From Bifiguratus adelaidae (lineage: Eukaryota > Mucoromycota > Endogonomycetes > Endogonales): DNA of 64,000 nt. A model generated the notes under the pieces. The model was not told the origin of the DNA. It did not search any database and saw nothing but the letters and a program-made list of their open reading frames with translations. Where the stretch lies: NCBI GenBank assembly GCA_002261195.1, contig MVBO01000016.1, positions 1 through 64,000 of the forward strand. The letters run 5' to 3'. The position numbers and the translations under genes were made by a program. How positions within the stretch are numbered: position 1 is the first letter of the stretch; every line of letters starts with the position of its first letter. This document shows, piece by piece, positions 45,707 through 56,323 of the stretch.

Positions 45707-47239
45707 TCAGTTGTAGAGCAAGTACTTTTGTCGCATCCTTTCGAATGCCTTGAGCTCAACCTGCCACGAAGCAACAATGTCTTGGTAGCTTGTGCCATTA
45801 TTCACCATAAGTCTCACGCGGTCACTACCGGACAAGAGATCAATGTTGTTTTGGGACAGCCAAGCGAATTCATCAGGGTAGAGCTTTTTGGTGGTTGTAA
45901 TGATAGCTAAGGCGGTCGTGATAGGATCGTACGTATTACGGTCGTATACGTGCAGTTCGACGCCTCCACATGTTTGATTTGCCCATTTTGAGAAGGTGGG
46001 AACAAAGTAAGCTTCGCGAAAGTATACGCCGGGGAGATTGAGTTTGCGAAGAGCATTTGCCAAAGAGCCGTTGATCCATGGTGCACCAACAGTTTCGAAT
46101 GGCTTCGTTGCTTAGCGGCACGTTAAATGAGAATCAAATAGTGCGCAACGTGGATCACTTACTTCCGCGACCTTCGCTGAGGACCGTGCCCTCGAAATAG
46201 CACTGGCCAGGGTACACGTAAGCGGTGTCAATGGTTGGCATGTTGGGCGACGGCAACACCCATGGAAGGCCGGTATCCTCAAAACTCATGCTTCGCTTGT
46301 ATCCCTTGAGCTTAATCACCTTGAGATCAACAGACCTTTGAGCAAAGGGATCCGTGGGAAGAAACTCCTTATTGAACATCAATCCGAGTTCGCCAAGCGA
46401 CATGCCAGATTCTTGGGCAATCTCGCGTCGTCCGACAAAGGACTCGTAGCCTTTTTGCATCACCGGACCACGGACAGGTGTATTCTGTATAGGCGATGGT
46501 CTGTCGAGGATGACAAATGTCTTGTTGAGCGTGGCAGCTGCGGCCATACTGTCGTAAAGAGTCCATGTATAGGTGTAGAAGCGAGCATCAACATCTGGCA
46601 AGTAGTGTTATCGTTTGCGGCTCGACGCATTCCCGCTGCTTGTCAAACTTACTTTGAATGTCATACATCTATTTCTCGGAGAGGTGCATTAGCGGCCGTC
46701 AAGATGACAACGCACAAACTTACGATGGTATCTACTTTTGACTGTGTGAAGACATCAGCGAGAGATTGATTGTTTTTGTTGTAGATGTCATACACCGGTA
46801 GGTTGGTCGCATTATCAATGTAATAGCCTTGCGATCCGCCGGCTACATTGGAGTAACGTCAGCATTGGTCGGGTACGATCAGCTTGTCTCGGACGTAGAT
46901 TTTACCTTGAGCCGTGCCGCGGAAACCTATATCAAGAGCAGAGATCAGCCGTTTGCAAACCCATCGAAAGCAAACCTTACCATGTTCGGGCCCAAAGATG
47001 GCGATCAAATCAATGTTCTTGTCGGCAGCCATAATATCGACTTCGTGAACATATTCGTGGTTAACCGCTGTCGGATTCGTGATAATTCCGACCTTGCCAA
47101 GTCCTTTGAGCTGCTGATAATTTGCGCTTGCGAGCACATCAAAGCCAGATTGAACCTTTCCGGCCGGCCGGGCAAAGACCGTCGAAACGATGGCCAACAC
47201 CCCGACAAGGGCGGAAGAAACGCCAAAAGTCAACTTCAT
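45707..47239 (-). CDS. Secreted DUF1343 (NamZ / GH171-type) protein
   Basis: Six exons (46981-47239, 46906-46926, 46724-46842, 46653-46668, 46163-46594, 45707-46110) splice in phase into 416 residues, including microexons of 21 and 16 bases. The N-terminus MKLTFGVSSALVGVLAIVSTVFA is a clear signal peptide. DUF1343 marks follow: GLGKVGIITNPTAVNHEY, IDLIAIFGPEHGFRG, NLPVYDIYN, VDARFYTYTWTLYDSM, FVILDRPSPI, EGRG...KPFETVGAPWI and GVYFREAYFVPTFSK. Characterised bacterial members are exo-beta-N-acetylmuramidases acting on peptidoglycan fragments. In a secreting fungus this suggests use or attack of bacterial cell wall, but the substrate is inferred. Intron content shows a resident eukaryotic gene, possibly of old bacterial origin. 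Divergent from the reductase-lactonase gene. Confidence 0.88.
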
Positions 47240-48117
47240 ATCTGAAGAGAGTGAGCGATCTACGCACGGCCGCTATTTATGTAAGGAAAGCCAACGAACC
47301 TTGATCTTTTCCTCTTTTCTCACGCGTCAATATGTACGCAAGACGGATACCGAGTCCGCGTTGCCATGGATTTCCATTTTTGGCTTAACTCTTTCGGTGT
47401 ACCAGTGCGAGAGAAACCAACGCTGGCGTTGTCGTTGCCTAGGAAAGCACATCCGGATGGCTCTCATCGACTGAGCGCCATATGCACTTCTACATATGGT
47501 GAACGTGTGTATGTATTGCAAGTTTGGGCGCCTTGTGATCAATTCTATACGGATAGGTGAAAGAATGGCTGGCGCTGAGAACTCTCAGTACTGCGCAAAG
47601 AGAAACCGTGATGCAGGTCTGCAATTTAGCTATGACCTTCCACTATGACTACGTTTAGCTTGTGTACCAAGAGTTTCTCATGGCTGTCTTCATTGAGATT
47701 GCCCCAGAACTGATTTTATTTAATTCAACGACAATGATGCGACCATATAATCCTTTGGTCGCGGTCCATTGGATGCTGCCGTTACGCTAACATCAACCTA
47801 TCTACAAGTCATAGCTTTCATCCGAAAATGTCATCTGCAGCACTTGTAGCCTTAATCTCCGCTCAGTCTCAACCACTCTTGCCTTCTCTCCTCTTTGACA
47901 CGCAGACAACGCGCTCCATAACACGGTCAATTAATTAAGTTAATTTCGGGAAATATTTCCAAATTAGTCTTTCGAGAACTTGCCCTTCGGTATGGGGCAC
48001 CGGGCACATTGACCTCATGAAGCCTAAACCACCACGACCGTAGACGCCTTTCTCTCTCTCTTTGTACAGTCTGCTGAATTGGGAATCCACGGGCATCACT
48101 GCAGTACCTGTTGAAGC
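47240..48117. promoter_or_regulatory. Divergent intergenic region between DUF1343 and reductase-lactonase genes
   Basis: About 880 bases contain both upstream regions. A pyrimidine-rich stretch (gcctttctctctctctttg, 48038-48066 area) precedes the plus-strand start. No specific operator recognised. Confidence 0.35.
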
Positions 48118-50498
48118 ATGAACGATTTCACTGACTTGGGGGAACCTCATTCGCGGGTGCGGTCGGCCCTGTCCGCCGTGGTGCCGAAGGTGGTTATGGG
48201 CGGCGCTGGGTTCAGTAACCAGCTAGTCAAGGATCCAAGTACGCTGCCTGCACGAGACATCATCAAGCGCGCTTTCGAGCTTGGCGTCAGAGCGTTCGAT
48301 ACATCGCCTTATTACGGAGACTCTGAAGTCATTATGGGCGACGCATTGTCTCAACCCGGCATAACGGGTGCTTACAAGAGAAGCGACTATCTATTAATGA
48401 CCAAAGCGGGGAGGATTGCAGCTACTGAATTCGATTATTCGCCTGAATGGGTTCGGCGCTCGGTAGAAAGGTCTTTGCAAAGACTAAAGACACCTTACTT
48501 GGATGTGGTCTTTTGCCATGATATTGAATACGTGACGGAAGAAGAAGCAGTAGAAGCTGTGGGCGTGCTCTTTGAGCTCGTCAAGGAAGGCAAGGTTCGA
48601 TATGCCGGAGTATCTGGTTATCCCATTGCGAGGCTTGTGAAAGTCGCCCATTTGGTACGAGAACGGTATGGTCGGCCAATTGATGCCGTGCAAAATTGGG
48701 CGCAACTTACTCTGCAAAATACCCGTCTGGAGAAGGAAGGATTGCCTGCATTGAAGGCCGCTGGTGTGGACTGTGTCTTTACATCGAGCCCCTTGGCCAT
48801 AGGTCTGCTTCGTTCCGGTGGGGTACCGGTAGGCGCACTCGGCGACTTCCACCCGGCTCCTCAGGAGCTTCGTCAAGCCGTGCAACAAGCTTCTTATTGG
48901 GTGGAATCTCAGGGTGACCATCTTTCTGCCCTAGCCACGCGCTTTACTTATGCCAGAATGACGATGGCTATCCAAGCAAACCAAATCGGCGGAGCTACCA
49001 TTTTTGGTGGTTCGAGCATTGCAGAGCTCGAGGAGAATGTGTTGTCAGCAAAGAGTATCTTGGAATCGATTCGTGGTCCCCACATGGTTTTCGGAGATTT
49101 GAGAGATTTGCAAACGGTGAACAAGGCACGCTTTGATAGCGACCTGAGTCTATACGAAGGCGTTCAAGGGATATTAGGTTCCTGGGTCGATTACTGCTTC
49201 ACCAGTCCAGACAAAGGATGGGATGTCAAGCTGAAGAAAATAATTACCGACGTCCAGCGCGGCACTGAAAGTTCTACAAATTCACGAGGATGCGCCAAAG
49301 CAAAGAATGCCAAATCAAAGCTCATCGATTCCCATATCCACCTGTACGATGCTGATCAACTGACCACGTTATCATGGATGGAGCCTTCTCATCTGCTTCA
49401 GGGTCAGCATTCGCTGGACGAATATATGTCTGCGGTGTCCGGCAGATGTCCCGCAGATTGGGACAAGGGCCCAACCGACAAGGTTGACGTGGATGGTGAT
49501 TTGAAGGAGCGATTACTAGGCTTCATCTTTGTGGAAACAGATCGAATCAACGATCCTCCTTCAAGTCCATCAGGTTGGAAGTATCCTTTGCAAGAATACG
49601 ACTTTGTCGCATCGGTCTCCCTTGGAACGCATCCCCGCTACGCCGCCTATAGCCCTCTCGTCCTTGGTATCGTTCCTTGGGCACCACTGCCATATGGTGT
49701 GGCTGCCATGGAAGAATATGTATCGCGCTTGATGGCCTTGCATCCTGGAAGCCATGGCAAACCGCATAGAGTCGTTGGATTTCGGTACCTTTTACAATCT
49801 GAGCCATCGGGCACAATGCTTACAGATGACTTTATTGCGAGTCTTCGATGGATGGGTCAAAGAGGCTTCGTGTTCGAGTGCACGGTCGATTGCGCTGGCG
49901 CTGGCACGTGGATGCTGAAGGAAGCTATGGAAATGATTCGTCGAGTGCATGCAGGAGTCACCGATCCAGCGGTTATGACACGTTTTGTCTTGAGTAGGTG
50001 GCCGTCTCTACATCCGAAATGACTTCATTTGCTGATGAATTTTATTCAGGTCATTTGGCGAAACCAGATTGCAGCCTAACAGCGGATCCTTCCGGACATC
50101 ATACCCACGCCTTCCACGAGGGCTGTGTCGAGCTCATGACGCAGCTGTCAACGTTGCAGCATACTGCCATCAAACTATCTGGATGCTTCTCACAGCTTCC
50201 AAAGGAGCTACAAGTTCAGCCGGCGTATCCTGCAACCAATTCCATAGCCGCGCAAGAGTGGATTGAGCAAGTCGTAAAGGTTGTGTCGCCTTGGACAAAT
50301 GAAATTTTTAAGACTCTTGGACCTCAGCGGGTCATCTGGGGCAGCGACTGGCCCATGTGTAATGTGAGAGGTGGCAAAGCCGCCTGGAAAGCATGGGTAG
50401 TTGTGACGGAACGTTTACTGGAAGAGGCTGGATTGAGTCAGGAGGAACAGGAGGATGTAGGGTGGAGGAATGCCAAAAGAATCTTTCAACTCGAGTAA
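48118..50498 (+). CDS. Bifunctional aldo-keto reductase / amidohydrolase-type sugar lactonase fusion
   Basis: Two exons, 48118-49993 and 50050-50498, give 774 residues. Residues about 25-340 are an aldo-keto reductase of the L-galactose/L-fucose/D-arabinose dehydrogenase type: FDTSPYYGDSE with catalytic Asp and Tyr, LMTKAGR with Lys, DVVFCHDIEY with His, and the NADP-side FGGSSIAELEENV. After a short basic linker, residues about 400-774 are an amidohydrolase-2 lactonase: DSHIHLYD (metal His pair), GFRYLLQ, FECTVDC, HLAKPD (spliced across the intron) and VIWGSDWP with the catalytic Asp. The first module should oxidise an aldose to its lactone and the second hydrolyse that lactone to the acid. 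Both modules look intact, and they share one long exon, so the fusion is real. Confidence 0.9.
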
Positions 50499-50560
50499 GA
50501 TATCTTGTCTATAACTGTACATTAAGTGGGTTTATGAACATAAGTATCGCCGTATAATGG

Positions 50561-53067
50561 TTATGGATTTGGCAAATGAAGCCTCAAAGGATGCTCATCC
50601 CATATGGTGCCGAAAGAAAAGCATGTTGCGCCGCCACCCAGAACACAGCAGCCGTTCTCTAAAGCCGGTAATTGCATCGCGGCATGACCCACAAGTAGTT
50701 GAGACGAGTCCGTCGTAAGGTTCAATGGGGTCAATACCATCTCGTTGGCCCCTATGTCCAACATGAAACATTTTTGCGAGTCGTTCAGGTAACCTGGAAT
50801 TGTGACACCGCCTATGACCATGATCGAAGAAGAGCTGGCGGGTTGACGAACCGCTTGGTGGCTGAATCGACTTGTCAGTATCTTTATCCGTGTCTCTTGT
50901 TCACTAAGGTCGTCAAAACTGAGCCGTATTGAAAGTGTTCGTCCTCGCCAAGGCATTGCATAGGAGGACACGTCGACATCCACCTTCCATACGCGGTGAC
51001 TCACGGTATCGTCTGGTGCCACTCCTCCTATCACGATCAGCGTCCGAAAACGCTCTAGATAGGTGACGGTCATGCTTGCCAAGTTGGTCCAGGCGTAACT
51101 GTCGTCCTCGCCCTCGCCTTCGCCTTCGCCTTCGCACATTTGTTGCCAGGTACAATCATCGAGCCAATAGATCCAAGCATCACCGCAATGACGACTCTTG
51201 TTGGTCACTCCGCCGACGATAAGCATGCCATCTCGATCCGCGCTGGCTGCGCCGCCTGGTAAACGAAGTAGACAACTTGCGTGTCGCCAGCGAGGGGCTG
51301 GACCTGTCTCAGAAGAACGACATAGGCACTTCCATTGGCCGGTGCCGAGATCCAACTGCCAAACATCGCCAAACGGCTTGAAGGGTCCAGATCGGCCACC
51401 AAATAACAGCATTGACTTTCCGTCTGAAGAGGCGACCATGGTGTGATGCATCCGAGGTTCAGGTCCGGCATTGAGCTGCTGTACCTCGCCCGTGCTGAGA
51501 TGAAGGATGAGCGTATCGCCCAAACGACCGTGAGCGGCGTCATCTATCGATGCATTGCTGCCGTCTGATTGCTCTTCTAATGTCTCGGGCGACGCAAAGT
51601 AGCCTTTCTCGCCATAACCACCGTGAATGACAACGCAATTGAATGCTTGGCTAAGGGCGGCAGCATGGAAGCGTCGTCGCAGTCGAAGTGTTCTCAGCAC
51701 CTCCGAGGCCGGTCGATCACACGTCAGCGAGCTCGTCGTAATGCCAGCCTCTCGTCCCGCTATTATCGCCCTGTCTTGCTCTACACTGGTCACATAGCAA
51801 TGCTTTGCCATATACAGTCGCTTCGCATCCTCGGACAATGCCGACTGAAAACCAGTCCCTAGCCATTGCTCTGTATCGGTTGCTGCCACGCCAATAAAAT
51901 AATGAGCACCGACTAAGGCGGAGTCCTCCCATTCGTCCAAGGGCTCGATATCTCGCACACGCTGTCGTTCTGACTTATCTGGGGATGTTAATGTCTGACG
52001 TAGCCTGCCCCATGCTGGGCTATCAATCAACGATATCCAGACCGCATTGATATCGAGAGCCTCAAAGTACTCCCATCCGAGTCGTGTATATCGTTCTTTT
52101 TGTGACGTCAAGGTTGGATACGTGTCTAACGAAAGCAGCGGCGACCGACTCTTTGTGCGAAAATGCATTTGCATTTGTTGAGCAAAAGCGTTGCTGGGCG
52201 GGACGGCAAGGCTTGTCTGTTCAGGAGGAATGTGCTGCTCGTAGGTGATGAAGATGGCTAGACACAAAGTGAATATAAACTCGTTCTCAGCACGGCAACC
52301 TACCCTTCCGAAACATTTTGTGAGCCCACTGAATCAATGCATCGCCCTCTGATCCATTGATGTAAGCGAGCACGACTTCGGATATAAGCAAGGTCGGTAT
52401 GTCCAGAGAGAAGCCGCTTTGGCTAAAAAAATGATTCAATCGGGTCTGATCTCGCAAATCACACGGAAAGAGGTGGTAGGTCATGCCATTCTCTGCATCA
52501 ACATCCGTGCCTGTGATGCCTCCATTCGCTTCATCAACCGTGAAGTTACGCGGTAGGAGGCCTTCTAGTGTAGGATCATTGAGCACGAGATTGCATCGTC
52601 GCTGACAAAGGGCCGGGAAATCAATGTCAACGTAATGTTTCGGCATCGGTCCTCCATGCTTCTTGCGATGCGCTAGCCGAAAATAGGTGGTGTCGCTACA
52701 TCAAAGATCAATCTGTCAATACCAACTCTTCCCAAACGCGTCCCTCTACCCACAAACCACAGCCCAAACACACAATGGCTGTTTCCCGGTTAAGATTGGC
52801 TTCCAAGAAACGATCAATCAGCCGCTGAAGGCCCGCCGTTCTAAGATAATAGACGCGATTGATGAGAGGAGCTCTGCGGTAGCTTCGAGACACCACATGC
52901 TTGAGAAACTGAGGTTCGTGAAGGTACGCAAGTGCTTCCACCGACCGCTTGCACGCAATGGACTGATCATTGGTCCCTTTTGCTGTTGTCAGTCGACGCG
53001 CCAAGTCTAGGTTAGTCTCACCTTGCACAGCGTGATCCGCGCTCGTCTTCTTGTCGGCCTTCCTCAT
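50561..53067 (-). CDS. TYW4: tRNA wybutosine-synthesising protein 4 (LCMT2/PPM2 type, kelch-containing)
   Basis: Exons 52754-53067, 52304-52695 and 50561-52257, about 785-800 residues. The N-terminal carboxyl methyltransferase domain shows GTNDQSIACKRSVEAL, RRAPLINRVYYLR and CLGCGFDTTYFRLAH, then HYVDIDFP and LLISEVVLAYI. A 45-base in-frame segment (gtgaga...aaaag) in exon 1 is probably another intron, because its removal joins Q to GTND as in relatives. The C-terminal half has kelch-type repeats (VIHGGYGEKGYF, LLFGGRSGPFKPFGDVWQLD, MLIVGGVTNKSRHCGDAWIYWL). The enzyme completes wybutosine in tRNA-Phe using S-adenosylmethionine. Its start lies 71 bases from the Bin3-type gene. A Gly-Glu repeat at 51110-51136 is a coding microsatellite. 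Confidence 0.88.
51110..51136. repeat. Coding hexanucleotide microsatellite in TYW4
   Basis: Repeats of cgcctt/cgccct on the plus strand encode a Glu-Gly run (GEGEGEGED) in a loop between kelch repeats. The length is likely variable between strains. Confidence 0.6.
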
Positions 53068-53138
53068 GGGCTAGTCAACGCTTCCTCTTGATCCGACATT
53101 AATCGATCAAGTAGAACAAGGTATTTCGACGCGTCTTC
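53068..53138. promoter_or_regulatory. 71-base bidirectional promoter between TYW4 and Bin3-type genes
   Basis: The two start codons (53067 minus, 53139 plus) are only 71 bases apart, so both RNA-methyltransferase genes must share control sequence. No specific motif recognised. Confidence 0.55.
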
Positions 53139-54342
53139 ATGGAAGCGAAGGAGAATCCTTACCTTGCACATACAAAGCGCGGGAGGGAACCCATTCGACA
53201 AAAACGCATCAATGTGAACAAGGACGGAGGGGATTCTACACACGAAGCGTTTGGACGATCGGTGCCAGAGCGAACCAGGACACCCCTCAAACGGTTCAAG
53301 TACGGCAACTATCGAAACTACTATGGGTGAGTCGCAAGCGCTCTTTGCCGACGTTGCCTAACGCGCGTGCAGGTATCGCAACAAATCCATGGGTATCGAC
53401 TCGCGCTTGCAGTTGTTGGATCCTGCCTTGTTCAAACACAAGCGCGTCCTGGACATTGGCTGTAACAGTGGCATCTTGACGATTGATGTAGGTGAGTTAC
53501 GCGCCCTTTCTGTTCATTGGACAAAACAACAACGTTTCTTAGCCCTCTATCTACAACCGCGATATATTCTCGGTGTCGACATCGATGCGGATCTGATCCA
53601 CGCTGCTATTAAAGAAGTCCGCCTGGTCAATTCGCTGTTACCGCCCATGCACAAGCGCGCCGAGGCACTCGATCAGCTCAACACCGCCCATCTCGTCGAT
53701 ATCAAGAGCTATTTTCCCAAATCCATGCCGGCCATGTTTGGCACCATTTACATTGACCCGACATCCAATACCACCCAATTCCCTCACAATATCCACTTTC
53801 GACATTCTGGCAATTGGATTGAAGAAGAGGATGAGCATGAACCCTACGATATTCTTCTAGCGTAAGTCTAAAGGTCGGGTGTATACCCTGCTCTGCGGCT
53901 GGATGGCTGACATCACCAAGCTTGTCCATTTCCAAGTGGATCCACTTGAATTGGGGAGACCAAGGCATCAAGGATTTCTTTCACAAAGCCTATCGGTCTC
54001 TCCAGGATGGCGGCATGTTTGTCTTGGAAGCACAACCCTGGAAGAATTACAAGAATGCTTTTTCGCAGTCGCCGGTAAGGACAAGCCAAGACCCTGTCAC
54101 ATCTTGAACTGCTCATGATGGCGATAGGAACTGCGAGAGAATTACAAGAAGTTGCAATTCTTGCCTCAAGAATTTGAAGCGTATCTGCTAGAAACAGTGG
54201 GCTTCCGATACGTGGAAGTTCTCGGCGCCTCCGAAAACGCCGTCGAAGGTAAGTTGATCACATCTGGATTGACGACACCAACGGTGGTAATCATCTTTCC
54301 GCTCCAGGATTTCAGCGAACCATGGCTATCTATTTCAAATGA
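53139..54342 (+). CDS. Bin3-type RNA methyltransferase (methylphosphate capping enzyme family)
   Basis: Six exons (53139-53326, 53373-53491, 53543-53861, 53921-54074, 54128-54248, 54308-54342) splice in phase to 311 residues. A basic N-terminus leads to [14 protein letters not shown], a Bin3 hallmark, then the SAM motif [30 protein letters not shown] (acidic residue of motif II), and the Bin3 domain proper: [53 protein letters not shown], and the final [10 protein letters not shown]. Relatives methylate the gamma-phosphate of small nuclear RNAs (7SK in animals, U6/telomerase RNA partners in fission yeast) or act on other RNAs. Nuclear action is expected. The last exon has only 35 coding bases. 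Head to head with TYW4. Confidence 0.9.
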
Positions 54343-54463
54343 TACAAATGCTTGTATAATGCAGCAGAAAATGTGAAATGGTAGATGTACAATAGCAGAT
54401 GAAGGGGATATGTGTAGGTTGCGGGGTGGGTGACTATAGACTGATTATACACATGTACAAAAA

Positions 54464-55123
54464 TTAGAGAGCATTAATCTGTTCAACGTCTCCGATGGAA
54501 TAAGGCAGGTCTGCCGCCAAAGCTTGAAGATGGTCGATCAGCGACTGGTTATTAGTATCGTCGTCGTTGCCTTTTGACGGGTCAAAGTGAAAGCTGTCGA
54601 CGGTGGCCATGGTGGGTGAAGGCGTGACGGTGGCAGAGGGTTCGGTATCTTCGTCGCTCGGGTGGCCGTCATCCGCAGGATCGAGCATTAATTCTTGCAG
54701 TTGCGACCAATCCAGCGGCGTACAGAGGGAAGCCGAAGGGTCGGATGATGTTGTGTCAAAGTCAATGCCTTCGAGAAGATCCGGAACCGCCTCATCACTT
54801 GAGATAGGCAGACCAGCATCCGTTAGGTCAATGCGTCGCTTCTTGATAACACCAGCGTCGCCAGCATCACGACCATCACTCCTCCGCACGCCCTCGTTCA
54901 ATGGATCCTTACCCGTCTTGCCAAACTCACTGCTCTGTCCATAACCATCACGCTCAGAGAGCAACGAGGTCGTGGAATCAGCGCAAGGTGGTCTATATGT
55001 ATATGAGATGGGCCCAATGGCATGATCAGGTCCCTGTTGAGTATCCGCACTACGAGTGCCAATCATCAACGCATTCTCTTGAAATGTCTGCCCTTGCGTC
55101 AACGACAGCTCATGATCAGACAT
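54464..55123 (-). CDS. Unrecognised, low-complexity acidic protein
   Basis: A single open frame of 219 residues from ATG 55123 (MSDHELSLTQGQTF). It is rich in Asp, Ser, Thr and Pro, with a basic KKRRID patch that could be a nuclear signal and Leu-rich acidic ends (PDLLEGIDFD, LIDHLQALAADLPY) resembling activation-domain helices. No folded domain recognised. Lies 121 bases 3' of, and converging on, the Bin3-type gene. A real, mostly disordered nuclear protein is plausible; a second upstream exon cannot be excluded. Confidence 0.5.
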   Translation of the reverse strand: MSDHELSLTQGQTFQENALMIGTRSADTQQGPDHAIGPISYTYRPPCADSTTSLLSERDGYGQSSEFGKTGKDPLNEGVRRSDGRDAGDAGVIKKRRIDLTDAGLPISSDEAVPDLLEGIDFDTTSSDPSASLCTPLDWSQLQELMLDPADDGHPSDEDTEPSATVTPSPTMATVDSFHFDPSKGNDDDTNNQSLIDHLQALAADLPYSIGDVEQINAL

Positions 55124-55645
55124 GGCCGTCACTGCGCGTGGAAGCCGTGTAGTTCGGTGTGGCAAGGTCTCTGGGGGACTATTGAAGGTAGAGGGAATAG
55201 GGGAAGAGAGTGTGGCGGCACGTTTAGCAGTCTGCTGCTCGCGTGGCTTCCTCGGGCTTATACGTGCCTTTCCAGCCGCCCTACAAGGCGACTTTTTGTT
55301 GGGCTTTTGCTCTACAAAAGCAACAAACTCGGACGGACTAGCGGGAAATGGATAGGGACACTAGAGAAAAAGAGCGCATACAACATCAGTCTCGTTTGGC
55401 CCATTCCCTCATATGCCGCATATATGCTCATTCACTCACCTCTTGATTTTCGCACATTTGCACATCGCATCCTGCATTGACTGGAAATGACAAGACGGTA
55501 CTCTTGCAGAGTGGACAGGACAGGAGAGAGAAAGAGAGAGAAACAAGACATGCCGATCAAGAAGCCCCTTCTAAAACACAAAAAAAGTGTGACGTCACAG
55601 TTCTAATTTAGCGCGTTGGCCTGTTTCTCTGGTATTGCTCTTCTC
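55124..55645. promoter_or_regulatory. Divergent promoter with GA-repeat and CRE-like palindrome
   Basis: Between the unknown acidic gene and MIC10. A GA-rich microsatellite (about 55520-55545) and a perfect CRE-type palindrome TGACGTCA at 55590-55597 lie upstream of the MIC10 ATG (56 bases to the palindrome start). Such palindromes bind ATF/CREB-type bZIP factors in fungi. Functional use is inferred. Confidence 0.45.
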
Positions 55646-56061
55646 ATGGCCTCTAGGATACCGAGTGAGGATTTACTCAGTCAAAAGGTAAGGGAATGAC
55701 GGAATATATGCGGGGCAAGACTATAGCGCTTGAATAGTGGGATCGCTGCTTGTCCAACTTTGTGGTCAAGACTGGATTAGGTCTCGGTGTTGGCATCGTT
55801 GCGTCTGCGCTCTTCTTCAAAAGTAAGTGGAAGAAGATACACGGTACGCTCAAGCCTAATATTATGAACCATAGAGCGAACATGGCCTATTTCGCTTGCG
55901 GGTGGTTGGGGTTTCGGTATGGCTTATGCCGACTGTGAGGTGAGTTGTTGGTGTCTTAGTGGAGAAGAGGATCATTGACGCGTTCGGTTTACAATTAGCG
56001 AACATTCCATCGATACGCCTTGCCAGGTGTCCAGATCAACAAGGAAAAGCCTCTTGTATAA
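55646..56061 (+). CDS. MIC10: MICOS complex subunit Mic10
   Basis: Four tiny exons (55646-55687, 55738-55822, 55875-55939, 55999-56061) splice in phase into 84 residues. The product has the Mic10 pattern: SEDLLSQKWDRCLSNFVVKTG, a glycine-rich first membrane helix (LGLGVGIVASALFF), a positive loop KKRTWP and a second glycine-rich helix ending GWGFGMAYADCE. These two GxxxG-type helices form the hairpin that bends the mitochondrial inner membrane at crista junctions. The length matches fungal homologues (about 80-100 residues). Because no single exon exceeds 28 codons, it is easily missed. A CRE-like element lies just upstream. Very likely functional. Confidence 0.9.
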
Positions 56062-56323
56062 AGCGATATAGACTGCACGGATCGTGCTGCATCTCAATAC
56101 CACATCTACTTCACATTTCTTACTTGTTCTCTCTCATCGTTTTCCATGTGATGCGGCTTGCATGATGGCATCCTATGCTCGGACACAAGGACCTCTCATC
56201 GTTCGACCGGGAAACGGCTCGTGCATAGCATACAGTATCATGTTCAGTGCAATATAACGCGCGATAATACATCATCTCTTCTTTCTATACCAACCGGTTT
56301 TGTACAAGTGGATAGACACGAGA

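Noticed and set aside
51205-51543. Antisense ORFs across the kelch region of TYW4
   Set aside because: Shadow frames of a conserved coding exon, without own motifs.
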